Source: Westiellopsis prolifica IICB1
GTDB lineage: Bacteria; Cyanobacteriota; Cyanobacteriia; Cyanobacteriales; Nostocaceae
Assembly (NCBI RefSeq): GCF_004323185.1
Contig: NZ_NAPS01000002.1
Coordinates: 1,709,878 to 1,773,877 of the forward strand
Length of the DNA: 64,000 bases
Reading direction: 5' to 3'
The stretch's first letter is position 1. Every line of letters starts with the position of its first letter. A program made the translations under genes and the position numbers. The notes under the pieces are model-generated. The model did no database searches and was not told where the DNA came from. It worked only from the letters and a program-made list of their open reading frames with translations. Below, one piece after another: positions 36,191 to 46,700 of this stretch.

Positions 36191-36254
36191 TTATACCATT
36201 TCACGTTAATCACGATACACATAAATTTTGTTGAGACGCGATATATCGCGTCTC
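36191..36254. mobile_element. Half copy of the taccatttcac MITE, inverted
   Basis: ttataccatttcacgttaat, then cacgatacacataaatttt and agacgcgatatatcgcgtct, is the reverse complement of the right half of 34112-34220. The other half is missing. It lies just past the end of argS. Confidence 0.8.
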
Positions 36255-36281
36255 TAATGTTACTTGCTATAACCTTATATC

Positions 36282-38039
36282 CTACATCCGCTCTAATACT
36301 TGAATTCCTAACAAAGACAATCCCAACTTCAAAGTTCTAGCTGTTAAATAACACAGTGCTAAACGTGATGTTCTGATTGGTTCCTCAGATTTGAGAACAG
36401 GACAATTTTCGTAGAACTTGTTAAACTTATCGCTGAGTTGATACAAGTATTCACATAACCGATTTGGCAATAAATCTTGCTCAACTTCACTAATAATTTC
36501 ATCGAGTTGTAACAAATGCTTGGCTAAAGTTAATTCTGTGTCTTCCTGTAGCATAATCTTGGCATCTGTACCCAACTTTTCAAAATCAACATTACCTTCG
36601 CGGCTAATTCCTTGGGTACGGACGTAAGCATAAAGCATGTAAGGTGCGGTATTACCTTTGAGAGACAGCATTTTGTCATAGCTGAAGATATAATTACTAG
36701 TACGGTTTTGACTCAAATCTGCATACTTCACCGCACTAATACCAACTACTTCAGCAACCTTGGCTTTAAACTCTTCGGTTTCTTGTCGTCCTTCTTGTGT
36801 TAATCTATTTTCCAAGTCTGTACGAGAGCGGGCGATCGCTTCATCCAATAAATCCCGTAATCTTACTGTATCACCAGAACGAGTTTTAAATTTCTTACCA
36901 TCTTCACCCAGAACCAAACCGAAGGGAACGTGAACGAGTTCAACATCAGCGGGAACCCACCCAGCTTTATCAACTACCTGAAACACCTGGGCAAAATGGT
37001 TTGCTTGTCCAACATCTGTAACATAAATTATGCGTTTAGCCTGATCTTCTTGAATTCGGTAGCGGATAGCGGCTAAGTCTGTGGTTGCGTAGTTGTAACC
37101 ACCATCGGATTTTTGCACAATTAAGGGCAGTGGTTCACCTTCTTTGTTAGTAAATCCTTCCAAGAAAACACATTTTGCGCCTTGATTTTCTACTAGCAAT
37201 CCAGTTTGTTCTAAATCTTCTACAACTTTTGGCAATAAGGGATTATAAAAAGACTCTCCCCGTTCTTGCACTTTAATATCTAGCAAGTCGTAAATAACTT
37301 GAAACTCTTTCCTCGATTGTTCACACAACAATTTCCAAGCATGAATTGTATCTTCTGCACCTGCTTGTAACCTGACAACTTCTTTGCGCGCTTGTTCTTG
37401 GAAAGCTTCATCTTCATCAAACCGCTTTTTAGCTTGTCGATAAAAATTGACTAAATCACCAATCTCCAAAGCATTAGCAGTTGTCAAAGCTTCAGGGTAA
37501 ACTTCCCGCAGATACGTAATTAACATACCAAACTGCGTTCCCCAGTCACCAATGTGATTCAAGCGCAGCACATCATGTCCTTGAAATTCTAAAATTCGAG
37601 CCAGACTATCACCAATTATTGTGGAACGTAAATGTCCGACGTGCATTTCTTTGGCGATGTTGGGACTGGAAAAATCTACAATTTCGCGTTTTGGTGTTTT
37701 CGCCTTCGCAACTCCTAATCTGGAATCTGCTTGCATTGTAGCTAGTTGTGCTTCCAAATATTCGGTGGTGAGTTTGAGATTAATAAACCCAGGTCCAGCC
37801 ACTTCTGGCAATTTGCAGATATCAGCTACATCCAGTTTATCAACAATAGCTTGAGCGATCGCTCGTGGTTGTTGTCCTAAACGCTTGGCTAAAGATAAAG
37901 CGACATTCGCCTGATAATCACCAAATTTCGGATTACTTGCTGGAACCAACACTGGGTCTACTCCAGTTAACTCCGCGCCAAAAGCTGCAACTAAAGCTTG
38001 CTGTAATTTTTCTTTTAATAGTTCTTGTGTAGCGTTCAT
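36282..38039 (-). CDS. argS: Arginyl-tRNA synthetase
   Basis: Charges tRNA-Arg. The 585-residue protein has the N-terminal Add-1 domain, the class I HIGH-type signature [16 protein letters not shown] (HVGH at 133-136), the conserved [10 protein letters not shown], and the DALR anticodon-binding C-terminus. The [10 protein letters not shown] stretch takes the KMSKS position, as is usual in ArgRS. Normal length; monocistronic. Confidence 0.97.
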   Translation of the reverse strand: MNATQELLKEKLQQALVAAFGAELTGVDPVLVPASNPKFGDYQANVALSLAKRLGQQPRAIAQAIVDKLDVADICKLPEVAGPGFINLKLTTEYLEAQLATMQADSRLGVAKAKTPKREIVDFSSPNIAKEMHVGHLRSTIIGDSLARILEFQGHDVLRLNHIGDWGTQFGMLITYLREVYPEALTTANALEIGDLVNFYRQAKKRFDEDEAFQEQARKEVVRLQAGAEDTIHAWKLLCEQSRKEFQVIYDLLDIKVQERGESFYNPLLPKVVEDLEQTGLLVENQGAKCVFLEGFTNKEGEPLPLIVQKSDGGYNYATTDLAAIRYRIQEDQAKRIIYVTDVGQANHFAQVFQVVDKAGWVPADVELVHVPFGLVLGEDGKKFKTRSGDTVRLRDLLDEAIARSRTDLENRLTQEGRQETEEFKAKVAEVVGISAVKYADLSQNRTSNYIFSYDKMLSLKGNTAPYMLYAYVRTQGISREGNVDFEKLGTDAKIMLQEDTELTLAKHLLQLDEIISEVEQDLLPNRLCEYLYQLSDKFNKFYENCPVLKSEEPIRTSRLALCYLTARTLKLGLSLLGIQVLERM

Positions 38040-38494
38040 ATATATTGTTGGGAAGCAGGCGATAAGTGATGAGATATCTTTAACGACCTGATTATTTTAA
38101 CTTTAAAATGCGATCGCAAGGGCTGAGATTGCTACTCTCTCTGCCTTGAAGCCGCTCCGCGTCTACGCTTCGCTCGCAATGACTGTAAATATTTTTGTCT
38201 GACTACTTATACCAATTTAATGTGAAGCTGCACTAAATGAGAACTCACCACTCTTGGCGTTCTTGGCGTCTTGGCGGTTCGTTTTTAATATTCTGTGCAT
38301 CTTCAGAAATAATTGGTATTAGGATTGCTTAAGCAGTTTTTTTGTGAAATACATTAGTGATTTTTATCACAAAATTATTTAATCTAAATCACTAACTACG
38401 AACATTGTGATTAGTGTAGTTGAGAAAAAAATCTATCTTAGCTACAACTAAAAGTAGATTTAATTTTATTAATTTTATGGCTGTGAGGAAGACT
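38040..38494. other. Spacer with repeat, no other gene
   Basis: Contains gcgtctacgcttcgctcgc-type repeat words and the MITE-like element 38208-38321. After it, attagtgatttttatcac and ctaaatcactaacta give loose dyads upstream of the small secreted ORF. Confidence 0.45.
38208..38321. mobile_element. MITE-like repeat with taccaatt ends
   Basis: About 114 bp between ttataccaatt and aattggtatta. The inside includes tcttggcgtcttggcggttcg. A related inverted copy is at 32016-32149. Confidence 0.6.
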
Positions 38495-38638
38495 ATGCTA
38501 GAAAGAATCTTACTGGCTATAGTACTAACATTTACTTTAAGCCTTTTTCCCGAACTGAGATCGCCTTCTTTCGCTCAGAATCGCAGGATATTGAATAGCC
38601 AAAATAGGCTTGTTTTCAATTTCAAGCACAACAATTAA
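38495..38638 (+). CDS. Small secreted peptide, hypothetical
   Basis: A 47-residue product: MLERILLAIVLTFTLSLFPE, then a likely signal cleavage after SFA, leaving a mature part of about 20 residues (QNRRILNSQNRLVFNFKHNN). ATG 38495 is preceded by GAGGAAGACT, a good leader. Longer in-frame starts exist at 38420 and 38477 but lack such a leader. No homologue is recognised. Confidence 0.4.
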   Translation: MLERILLAIVLTFTLSLFPELRSPSFAQNRRILNSQNRLVFNFKHNN

Positions 38639-38871
38639 AAAATCTATCTAACGGTAGACCTGGTGATTTACAACAACAATAAAAGACCCTGACAATTGTA
38701 GGTTTTTTCAACAACACTTGAAACTGAATATGCAGGACAAGGGAGAGAGGGGGGACAAGGGAGACACGGGAGATACGGGGGATATGAGGGACAAAGGGAG
38801 ACATGGGGGACAAGGGGGACAAAGAGAAAAACCAATGACAAATAACAAATGACAAATAACAAATGACTTAA

Positions 38872-39918
38872 TTATTTTTGTTTCATTTGGCGTTGTAATT
38901 GTTTGAATGTTTGATACATATCAGGTAAACGATTCAAAATTGCAGACACTTTAATAAACTGTTTGTGAGGTACGGCGGGAAGACCAGAGACAATTTCTCC
39001 TGGCGCAACATCACTGTGAATTCCAGCTTTCGCAGAAGCGATCGCACCATCACCGATTTTCACTTGGTTCGCAATTCCTGATTGTCCTGCCAAAATGACG
39101 CGATTACCGAGGGTGACACCTCCTGCAATCCCGGCTTGACCTGCCAATGCACAACCTGCACCAATTTGGCAACCGTGACCAACCTGTACTAAATTATCAA
39201 TGATTGTATAGCGACCAACCCGTGTTTCTCCAACTGCGGGACGATCAATAGCACTGTTACAGCCAACAACAACACCATCTTCTAAAACTGTATGACCAGA
39301 TTGTTCAACTTTGTGCCAACCAGTAGCAGTCGGTACAAAGCCAAAACCTTCCGCACCAATGACAGCACCACTGTGAATTTCACAATCTGCACCAATGAGA
39401 GTACGTTCGTGAATTGTGCAGTTAGCATGTAAGGTTGTGCGATCGCCTATCTTCGCATCAGGATAAATCACAACATTGGCATGAAGACATACCCCATGAC
39501 CAATTTCTACTCCATCATGAACTACAGCATGAGGGCCAATGTAAACATCATTGCCAATTTTCGCATTCTGACTAATTACGGCAGTAGGATGAATTTCTGG
39601 AGTCGGGCGCCAAGGTTGGTAGAAAAATTTGAGCGCTCTTGCAAATATTAGCTTTGGTTCTGGAGTAGCAATCCAAGCAATACCACGTTCTTGTGCTTGT
39701 GTTTGCAGTGCTTCATTTTGGGGCAAAATTAAAGCGCTTGCAGATGTTTTACCTACCATTGCAGCAAATTTTGACCCTTCAATATAACTAAGAGTTCCGC
39801 TCGTCGCTTCATTAACTGCTGCTATTCCAGCAATTTCTGGATTATTGTCTTTGTCGAAATTAAAACTATTAGAAGCAGCAGCATCACCAAGTTTCGCCAG
39901 TATATCGCTAAATTTCAT
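38872..39918 (-). CDS. lpxD: UDP-3-O-acylglucosamine N-acyltransferase
   Basis: Adds the N-linked acyl chain in lipid A synthesis. The 348-residue protein has the LpxD N-terminal domain (FAAMVGKTSASALILP, then FARALKFF) and a left-handed beta-helix of hexapeptide repeats (VISQNAKIGNDVYIG and HGVEIGHGVCLHANVVIYP). The catalytic histidine is in DNLVQVGHGCQIGAG (His248), followed by a C-terminal helix with LPAVPHKQF. Normal length. No other lpx gene is adjacent. It is preceded by an unusual G-rich tract. Confidence 0.94.
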   Translation of the reverse strand: MKFSDILAKLGDAAASNSFNFDKDNNPEIAGIAAVNEATSGTLSYIEGSKFAAMVGKTSASALILPQNEALQTQAQERGIAWIATPEPKLIFARALKFFYQPWRPTPEIHPTAVISQNAKIGNDVYIGPHAVVHDGVEIGHGVCLHANVVIYPDAKIGDRTTLHANCTIHERTLIGADCEIHSGAVIGAEGFGFVPTATGWHKVEQSGHTVLEDGVVVGCNSAIDRPAVGETRVGRYTIIDNLVQVGHGCQIGAGCALAGQAGIAGGVTLGNRVILAGQSGIANQVKIGDGAIASAKAGIHSDVAPGEIVSGLPAVPHKQFIKVSAILNRLPDMYQTFKQLQRQMKQK

Positions 39919-39941
39919 AGTGCTAAATAGTCCTCAAATAA

Positions 39942-40156
39942 AAAAGGGGATCGGGGAAAGGGGATCGGGGATTGGGGATTGGGGATCGGGGATCGGGGAA
40001 AGGGGATTGGGCATCGGGCATTGGGCATTGGGCATGATGGATATTAAATTATTCTCCGTTGTCTCCCCACATTCCCAGACGCGCCATGGCGCGTCTCTAC
40101 ATTACTCCCCACACTTCCCGATCCCCTTTCCCCGATCCCCAATCCCCAATCCCCGA
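39942..40156. repeat. G-rich repeat tract and REP-like palindrome between mltA and lpxD
   Basis: The + strand reads ggggatcggggaaaggggat and similar units for about 90 bases, then gggcattggg decamers, then the palindrome agacgcgccatggcgcgtct (40077-40096) and a C-rich mirror (cgatcccctttccccgatcc). The G-rich and C-rich arms are complementary, so the spacer forms a long imperfect inverted repeat. Confidence 0.8.
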
Positions 40157-41416
40157 TCACTCCTTCAATAGCAAATAATATAGAGTACCATTACCACCTG
40201 TAATACCGGCGCGATCGCCTGCTAATTTACCAGTTCCCATAAAATAATCTACTCGTCCTGGGCCTTTGATGGCGCTACCTGTATCTTGGTCGAGAACGAA
40301 GCGACTGACTTGGCGTTTAACCAGTTTTCCTTTACCAGCAGGATAAGGAAACGAGTTATTAATTATTGCTAGTGCGCCCGGTGGCATGAGAGATTTATCT
40401 GTGGCGATGGAACGTTCTGGTGTAACTGGTACACCAATACTGCCAGTTGCAGGTGTACCGCCAGTATCCTTGAAAAAGACGAAACGTTCCCAGCGTGGGA
40501 GGTAATTATTCATCTCTTTGGGATTTTGGCGGAAGTATGTTATCAGGGTAGGCATTGTTAAACCTTGTAAAGGTAACTTGCCATCTTTGGCTAGTTCTTT
40601 GCCGATACTAGTCCAAGGATAATCAGTCCCTCCGGCGTAGCCAACAGAGGTTTTTTTACCATTTGTTAATCTTAGTTGGGCAGAACCTTGGATATGTACT
40701 AGATATGCATCTAGGCGATCGCGAAACCAAAATAATTCCAAACCGTGTAATTGACTTTTATTACCCAATAAACCATCTTTTCCTTCTAGATCTATACGTT
40801 TGGGATGTGGTTTTACCCATGTGTCAATGTTGAGGGGTAGTCGATAAAGAGGATATTTATATACTGAAGTACGAATTCGACTGGCAGTATAAACTGGTTC
40901 ATAATAGGCTGTGAATTTGACAGTACCATTACCGTCATTGCCAATTGATTGATAAAAATCAAATTCTTGACGCACAGCAGCTTGCAGTTGGTCTGGTGAT
41001 TTAGAGCTAACCACCAACTCGCGAAAACGCAGCAAACTCCGACGGACGCGAGCCAGGGTAATTTCAGAAATAGGATAATTTTGATACGCTGATCGTGCCT
41101 TTTCTGTGGTCAAGTAACGTAAACTGTTGTCAATAGATGCCAACATTGCTTTGCGATCGCCTCGTTTGCTCTTTCCACCCCAAAGTTGTTCATCCCAACC
41201 CAAGCATTGATGAATAGGTTTACAATCAGTGCCTAAAGTCACTAGTTTTAGTGGCGGTGATAACTCTGCTGGTGGTAACGGTTCGGTGGAGTTGGTTGGT
41301 GGTAATGGCAAAGGTTGTATGTTAATCGGTATAGATACCTGAGCCAACCCAGAAAAAACAGGATTTACAAAGCTAATTCCTAAACTCAAGGAAATCAAAG
41401 CAAGCGTTTTTCTCAT
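40157..41416 (-). CDS. mltA: Membrane-bound lytic murein transglycosylase A
   Basis: Cleaves peptidoglycan strands with formation of 1,6-anhydromuramyl ends. The 419-residue protein has a signal peptide (LALISLSLGISFVNPVFSGL), a proline-rich linker, the MltA domain (KFTAYYEPVYTASRI, then ELFWFRDRLDAYLVHIQGS and YAGGTDYPWTSIGKEL) and the 3D domain with the catalytic aspartate in FVLDQDTGSAIKGPGRVDYF. The lipobox cysteine of E. coli MltA is not seen, so it may be soluble periplasmic or anchored by the signal. The short gene at 41430 is 13 bases upstream on the same strand. Confidence 0.93.
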   Translation of the reverse strand: MRKTLALISLSLGISFVNPVFSGLAQVSIPINIQPLPLPPTNSTEPLPPAELSPPLKLVTLGTDCKPIHQCLGWDEQLWGGKSKRGDRKAMLASIDNSLRYLTTEKARSAYQNYPISEITLARVRRSLLRFRELVVSSKSPDQLQAAVRQEFDFYQSIGNDGNGTVKFTAYYEPVYTASRIRTSVYKYPLYRLPLNIDTWVKPHPKRIDLEGKDGLLGNKSQLHGLELFWFRDRLDAYLVHIQGSAQLRLTNGKKTSVGYAGGTDYPWTSIGKELAKDGKLPLQGLTMPTLITYFRQNPKEMNNYLPRWERFVFFKDTGGTPATGSIGVPVTPERSIATDKSLMPPGALAIINNSFPYPAGKGKLVKRQVSRFVLDQDTGSAIKGPGRVDYFMGTGKLAGDRAGITGGNGTLYYLLLKE

Positions 41417-41429
41417 GATTTATGTAAAT

Positions 41430-41678
41430 CTATCTTTCCACACTAGAGCTAAAAAGTGGTTCCACACGAATAGCCACAATCCGCGAGGGACGCACAACCA
41501 TGTATTCACCTTGAATATTTTTGATCGGCACGTTTATAAAATCATCTGAGGCGGCTTTTGGCATCAGTTCGCCACTATACCACTTCTGAAAATCCTGAAT
41601 CGTCGGAAACCGCACCTCTTCCCGATGACCACTTGCCATTAGTAAGTGTACTGCGTATTCATTAGGTGTTCTAGGCAT
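41430..41678 (-). CDS. Small conserved-looking hypothetical protein
   Basis: An 82-residue cytoplasmic protein: MPRTPNEYAVHLLMASGHRE, EEVRFPTIQDFQKWYSGEL and FINVPIKNIQGEYMVVRPSR, ending ERLF-like SSSVER. No known domain is recognised; the ordered pattern and good codon use argue for a real gene. I start at ATG 41678; an upstream GTG at 41726 would add 16 residues. Only 13 bases precede mltA, so they are probably co-transcribed. Confidence 0.75.
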   Translation of the reverse strand: MPRTPNEYAVHLLMASGHREEVRFPTIQDFQKWYSGELMPKAASDDFINVPIKNIQGEYMVVRPSRIVAIRVEPLFSSSVER

Positions 41679-41865
41679 ACTGCTTGAATCATTTAAAACA
41701 CATGCAACCCATTTTGAACTACCCACAGCCCGAATGGGAAGAGTGAATAAAAGACAGTTGAGACTATGACGGTTGTTATCCTTGTGAGGGTTCCCGGTTC
41801 GGAAGTGTGGGGAGTGTGGAAAGTGTGGGAGTGTGGTTTCAGAGAAATTTTGTTTTTACAACTTC

Positions 41866-41895
41866 ATATTTTATGAGTCAATACTCATAAAATAT
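41866..41895. terminator. Hairpin atattttatgagt / actcataaaatat
   Basis: Perfect 13-bp arms with a 4-base loop. AT-rich, with no clear upstream gene on the + strand, so the terminator role is tentative; it may be a repeat. Confidence 0.35.
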
Positions 41896-42220
41896 AAAAA
41901 ATATAAGACTTGGAAACTATATTTTTCTCTAAATTCGTATACATCTTCTCTTTAGATAAAAATGTTCTAAAATCCCCAAGCCCCGCACCCAAGAAGCGGT
42001 CGGGGTCAATCCAAAATCGCAAACCTAAAATCCAAAATTTGTTGACTCTAAACTTTATTATTGGAAAAGTAAAGTTTAGTTTCAAACAAATACACTCTTC
42101 TCTAAATAGTGCTAATTTAATAATTGAAGCAAACAAAGCTTCCCTGGCAGATAAAACAGCTAGATGAGTAAATTAAAAAAGAGGTAAAGACGCTGTTAAA
42201 ACTCAATCTGTCTCGTTATC

Positions 42221-42391
42221 AAACAACAACACCTAACTCTAAAAGCGATATTTCCTCATAGTGAAAGAAAGGGGGCGCTGTAACTGATTGACTTCACTAA
42301 AGTCAAAAGGTGATTCACCCAGTACATCCCCGGCTAGAATTAACGATGAGAGGAAATAAATCAGCTATTAGTTGCTTAGGTGTTGTTGTTT
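42221..42391. other. Structured element: long inverted repeat with inner hairpins
   Basis: aaacaacaacacctaa (42221-42236) and ttaggtgttgttgttt (42376-42391) are perfect 16-bp complements closing a 171-base region. Inside, gatatttcctcat and atgagaggaaat extend the stem, and a hairpin ttgactt / aagtcaa (42288-42306) plus the palindrome ggtgattcacc form branches. It ends 106 bases before the TIR-like gene. It may be a MITE or a structured RNA. Confidence 0.6.
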
Positions 42392-42497
42392 TTGAAGCGC
42401 ACCTAGTATTTCATTAACCAGGCGTATGGTGAGGATGAGGTAAGCTGGTACGAAGTGGAATAGCACGAGACATTTTAAATCTTTGAAATAGCGCCTT

Positions 42498-43268
42498 ATG
42501 TCAATAATTGCTCTGAGAGCATGGTATCTTGAAAACTACGAGCCGATACAAGAACTAGAAAAACGCTCACCGGATATTCGCCTCAATAAAAAGAGTCTGC
42601 TGAAATCGGGGCTAAGAGCAGATTTTTTGGAAGATAGTGACGATATCAGAAAATCAACGTGGTTTAGTCGCTATCTAGAAGGGGAAAATATTGAATTTTA
42701 TATAGAAGGTAGTGGCGGCTATTGTGTAGCTAACATTGACTTAATTAGTCACGAGATTTATTTCACAAAGCAGCCAACTTTAGCACAATTAGAACCGACA
42801 ATATTTTTTTGTTATCAAACAGAATATCCACCAGCAACAGATGCATTGCGAGAAGCATTATTGCTGAGTGTAGAAAAATTGAACTTGCGATCGCGTCTGC
42901 CTTTAAAATTAGTAGAATCTCACCGTCCTCAAGAAGCTCCTCTACGACTAGGAAGTGCTATGATGCGAAAAATTCGTAGAAGTTTGTTGTTCATCGCAGA
43001 TACCACACCTCTTGCCAAGATAGAAGGTAAACAAACTGCTCAATTAATTCCTAGTCCAAGCGTTTGTGTGGAAATTGGCTATGCAATTAGCAGCAAAAGG
43101 TCTGAGCAAATTTTATTAGCGCAAATGCAACGCCCTGATTTTCCAGGAGAGTTTCCTTTTGATTTACCAGCTACACAAATTTTAAAATTTCAAGATACTC
43201 CAGAATTAGATAAAATTTTGCTACCAACAATTGAAAGTCTACTAGCACGATTTAAATTGTTTTTCTAA
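42498..43268 (+). CDS. Hypothetical protein with C-terminal TIR-like/nucleotide-binding domain
   Basis: A 256-residue cytoplasmic protein. The N-terminal 95 residues are unrecognised. From residue 100 it reads TIFFCYQTEYPPATDALREA, RSLLFIADTTPLAKIE, PSPSVCVEIGYAISSKRSEQ (Glu192) and FPFDLPATQILKF. This resembles TIR-like and deoxyribosyltransferase-like nucleotide-binding proteins, which show a PNVxxExGYA motif with an active-site glutamate. If so it might hydrolyse or bind NAD or another nucleotide. There is no effector or sensor partner beside it. ATG 42498 has no strong leader. Confidence 0.78.
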   Translation: MSIIALRAWYLENYEPIQELEKRSPDIRLNKKSLLKSGLRADFLEDSDDIRKSTWFSRYLEGENIEFYIEGSGGYCVANIDLISHEIYFTKQPTLAQLEPTIFFCYQTEYPPATDALREALLLSVEKLNLRSRLPLKLVESHRPQEAPLRLGSAMMRKIRRSLLFIADTTPLAKIEGKQTAQLIPSPSVCVEIGYAISSKRSEQILLAQMQRPDFPGEFPFDLPATQILKFQDTPELDKILLPTIESLLARFKLFF

Positions 43269-43781
43269 AAGTAGGAGCGCTCTGGTCGTACTCTAGAAAA
43301 AGCTTCGCCACATCTACACTCCTACAGTAGGTATGAAAGGACTCCTCTACCTCAAAACGGCGTTCTACAAACCAGAAATTATTTTCTGATTAATAAAAAA
43401 TCTGTATAAAGATAGATTCTAAAAAATTCAACATATCCACATATTACATTAGTGATCTATTGCATCTTATTGGAAATATACAATTAGAAAGAGAGCTTTT
43501 ATGACCCTCCTGTGGAGATGAGGGGAAAAGGGGTAGTTATACCGGGAGCATCCCAAATGTTCAAAAAAACCGCCTGCGATTCAAATCGCAGTCTTATGAC
43601 TGTTTGATTGATGTGAATCGTATAAAGACAACTTGTGCTATTAAGCTCAGGGTTTAACTCTTAGTGGTGTATTGAAAAAATTGGAATGCTCCCCCTTTAG
43701 CATTTTCCCAAGACACTAGTACTGTTTTGCAATCCGTTTTTAAATTTACTGCTATCGATAAACGCAGTTCAAACACCTTCA
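43269..43781. other. Spacer with MITE-like element, no gene
   Basis: At 43543-43694 gggagcatcccaaatgttcaa and, inverted, ttgaaaaaattggaatgctc form imperfect terminal repeats of a 150-bp element; inside is a hairpin ctgcgatt / aatcgcag (43574-43591). The rest is AT-rich. Confidence 0.5.
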
Positions 43782-46700
43782 ATGCTAAAAGTCAAGCGCT
43801 TACACCAAAACAGTTTTTACTCAGTTTTTTCACCCTCAGTGATTACACGAACTGGAAGCATAATCGCAATAGTTATCGGCTGCTCAGTCATGCTTGGCTG
43901 GTGGTTCGATATAGACTTTTTCAAAAACTGCTTTGATCTCAGCACCGTGACTATGAAAGGTAACACAGCCCTGTGCTTTTTTTTATCAGGTTTATCGTTA
44001 TTTTTGTCTGTAAGTGTTGGTGGGGATATGGGGAGATTAGCAAGTACACACACAAATTATTTCTATCACCCCAACTCTATGGATGGTTACGTAGATGCAA
44101 ACCGACGACTTACTCCACGACCCCATCTCAAAATTATTGAGCGAGTCTGCGCGTTTACTGTTTTGACAATTGCCTCACTCACATTAATTCAATATTTATT
44201 TGGTTGGGATTTTGGTATTGATCAGTTGCTATTCCACGAAAAAGCAAACACCCCATTAACTTCTCAGCCAGGACGGATGGGTTTGAATACAGCAGTCAGC
44301 TTTCTGTTGATAGGTTTGTCTTTAGAGCTTTTAGAGAAACCAAAAAGCCGTCATAGTTATTGGTTTGCCCAGATTCTCACTTTGATAGCAATTTTGATTG
44401 TTTTACTGGCTTTGATTGGTTATGCCTATCAAGTAAAGATTTTTTACGGGATGTTCCCTAATGTCACATCAATGGCATTACACACAGTCATTGGGTTGAT
44501 TGTACTTTGTGTGGGTATTCTGTGGAGTCAGCCAGAACAAGGAGTGATGAAAGTCATTACCAGCCAGACAGATGGTGGTTTGCTAGCACGTCGTTTATTG
44601 ATAGCCGCGATCGCACTACCTCTAATCACAGGCTGGTTAATTCTTCAAGGAGAAAAGGCTGGACAATATGAGTCAGAGTTTGCAATTTCCCTGTTTGCAA
44701 TTTTTTTAATGACAATTTTTACAATTGTAATTTGGAAAAATGCAGCTGCGATTCAAAAGCTTAGTCACCAACGCGATCGCGCCAAATTAGCACTAAAAGA
44801 ACATACAGAAAAACTTAGAAGTTTTGTAGAATCAAACATCATCGGCATTTTGTATAGTGACATTTACGGTGATATCAGCCAAGCCAATGATAAATTTTTA
44901 CATATGATTGGCTACACACGGGAAGATTTTTTACAAGCGGGTAGCATTAATTGGAGCGATATTACACCACCAGAGTATTTGCCTTTGGATGCACAAGGTA
45001 TTGCTGAAGCTCAAGCAACAGGCGCTTGCACACCCTACGAAAAAGAATACATTCGGCGTGATGGCAGCCGCATACCTGTTTTAGTAGGCTATACGTTAGT
45101 AGGAGAGAAACAACAAGAGTCAGTTGCCTTTATCCTAGATTTGAGCGAACGTAAGCAAACAGAAGCAACCCTACTCCAAACAGAACAGCGATTTAGATTG
45201 GCGGTTGATAACATGCCAGATGTTTTTGCCATTTATGACGCCCAACTGAGGTTTCAATTTGTCAATGCGGCGGCTTTGCAGCGTCTCGGTAAGGCGAAAG
45301 AGGAAATTATTGGACGCACTGACGAAGAAATCTTTCCAACTGAGATTACACAACTTTATCTTCCGATTCTGTTTAAAGCAGTTGAAACGCGCACCACTCA
45401 AACAACAGAAACCACGATTAATTTTCCTGAAGATGACACATTGACCACACTCATTAAATATGTGCCAATCGTGGATGACAAAGGGGAAATTTATCAAATT
45501 TTGGCATTTGCTGAAGATATCACAATCCGCAAGCAGGCAGAGGAAGCACTCCGCAATCAACAAAAATGGTTGGAAGACTTACTCAATCTCATGCCCACAC
45601 CTCTATTATTAATCGAAGCAGGAACAGCGCGAGTTACTTTTGCCAATAAAGCTGCTGACGAAGTTGCTGGAGGGAAATTTCCCAAAGCAGATTCAGCCGC
45701 AGATTATCAAGCTCTTTATTATTCAACTGACGCCGCCGGTAATCACATCCCCGATGAACAAGCACCAGGAGTGAGAGTCGCCCGTGGTGAGCGCTTAGAC
45801 GGAGTAGAGTTAGACTGGCATACACCAGCTGGTGTCCGCTCTTTGCTGATCTACGCTGATACTCTACCAGCCATGCACGGTTATCCAACTACTTGTGTCT
45901 TAACATTTCAAGATATTACCAATCTCAAACGCGTCGAAAAAGCCTTATCTTTAGGTTATAAACGGCTACAGCTTTTATTTGGTACAGCCAGTGATCTACT
46001 TTCTAGCAAAGAGCCTGTGCCATTAATTGAAAGTTTGTTTCAGAAACTGGCAGATCAAATTGGTTTAGATGTTTACTTTAATTTTTTAGTGACTGAAAAT
46101 TCCCAGGTAATGCATTTAGCTTCCTGGCACGGAATTGATGAAAAAACTGCTCAAGCAGCAAAATTTTTAGAGATTGGTCAAGGTATGTGTGGTACTGTTG
46201 CCCAAGAACGCCGTCCCATTTCTTTAGAGAATGTTCAAGAATCAACGGATCAGAAAGTAGAATTCCTCCGGACAATTGGCATTAAAACTTATTACGGTTA
46301 TCCATTAATAGCCCAAGGACAATTGTTGGGTACTCTCTGTTTTTGCAGTCGCAGTCGCTCGCGATTTAGCCAAAATGAAATGGGGATGATGCAAGCAGTT
46401 TGCGATCAAATTGCGATCGCTATGGAAAGAGCGCGTTTAATCACTTCTTTGCAACAACAAACCGAACAGTTGCAAGAAGCAAACCGAATGAAAGATGAAT
46501 TTTTAGCAATACTATCCCATGAATTGCGATCGCCCCTCAATGCCATTCTCGGATGGTCACAGTTGCTACGTTCTCGCAAACTCAACGAAACTCAAATTAC
46601 CAAAGCCCTAGAAACTATAGAGAGAAACGCCAAAACTCAAACCCAGTTAATCGAAGACTTACTAGATATATCCCGCATTATCAGAGGCAAGTTACGCTTA

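Larger units (their letters stand above)
41679..42497. other. Spacer with hairpins and a structured element
   Basis: No gene supported. It contains a 13-bp-arm hairpin (41866-41895) and the structured element 42221-42391. Short frames on both strands between 41885 and 42167 are AT-rich and not gene-like. Confidence 0.5.
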
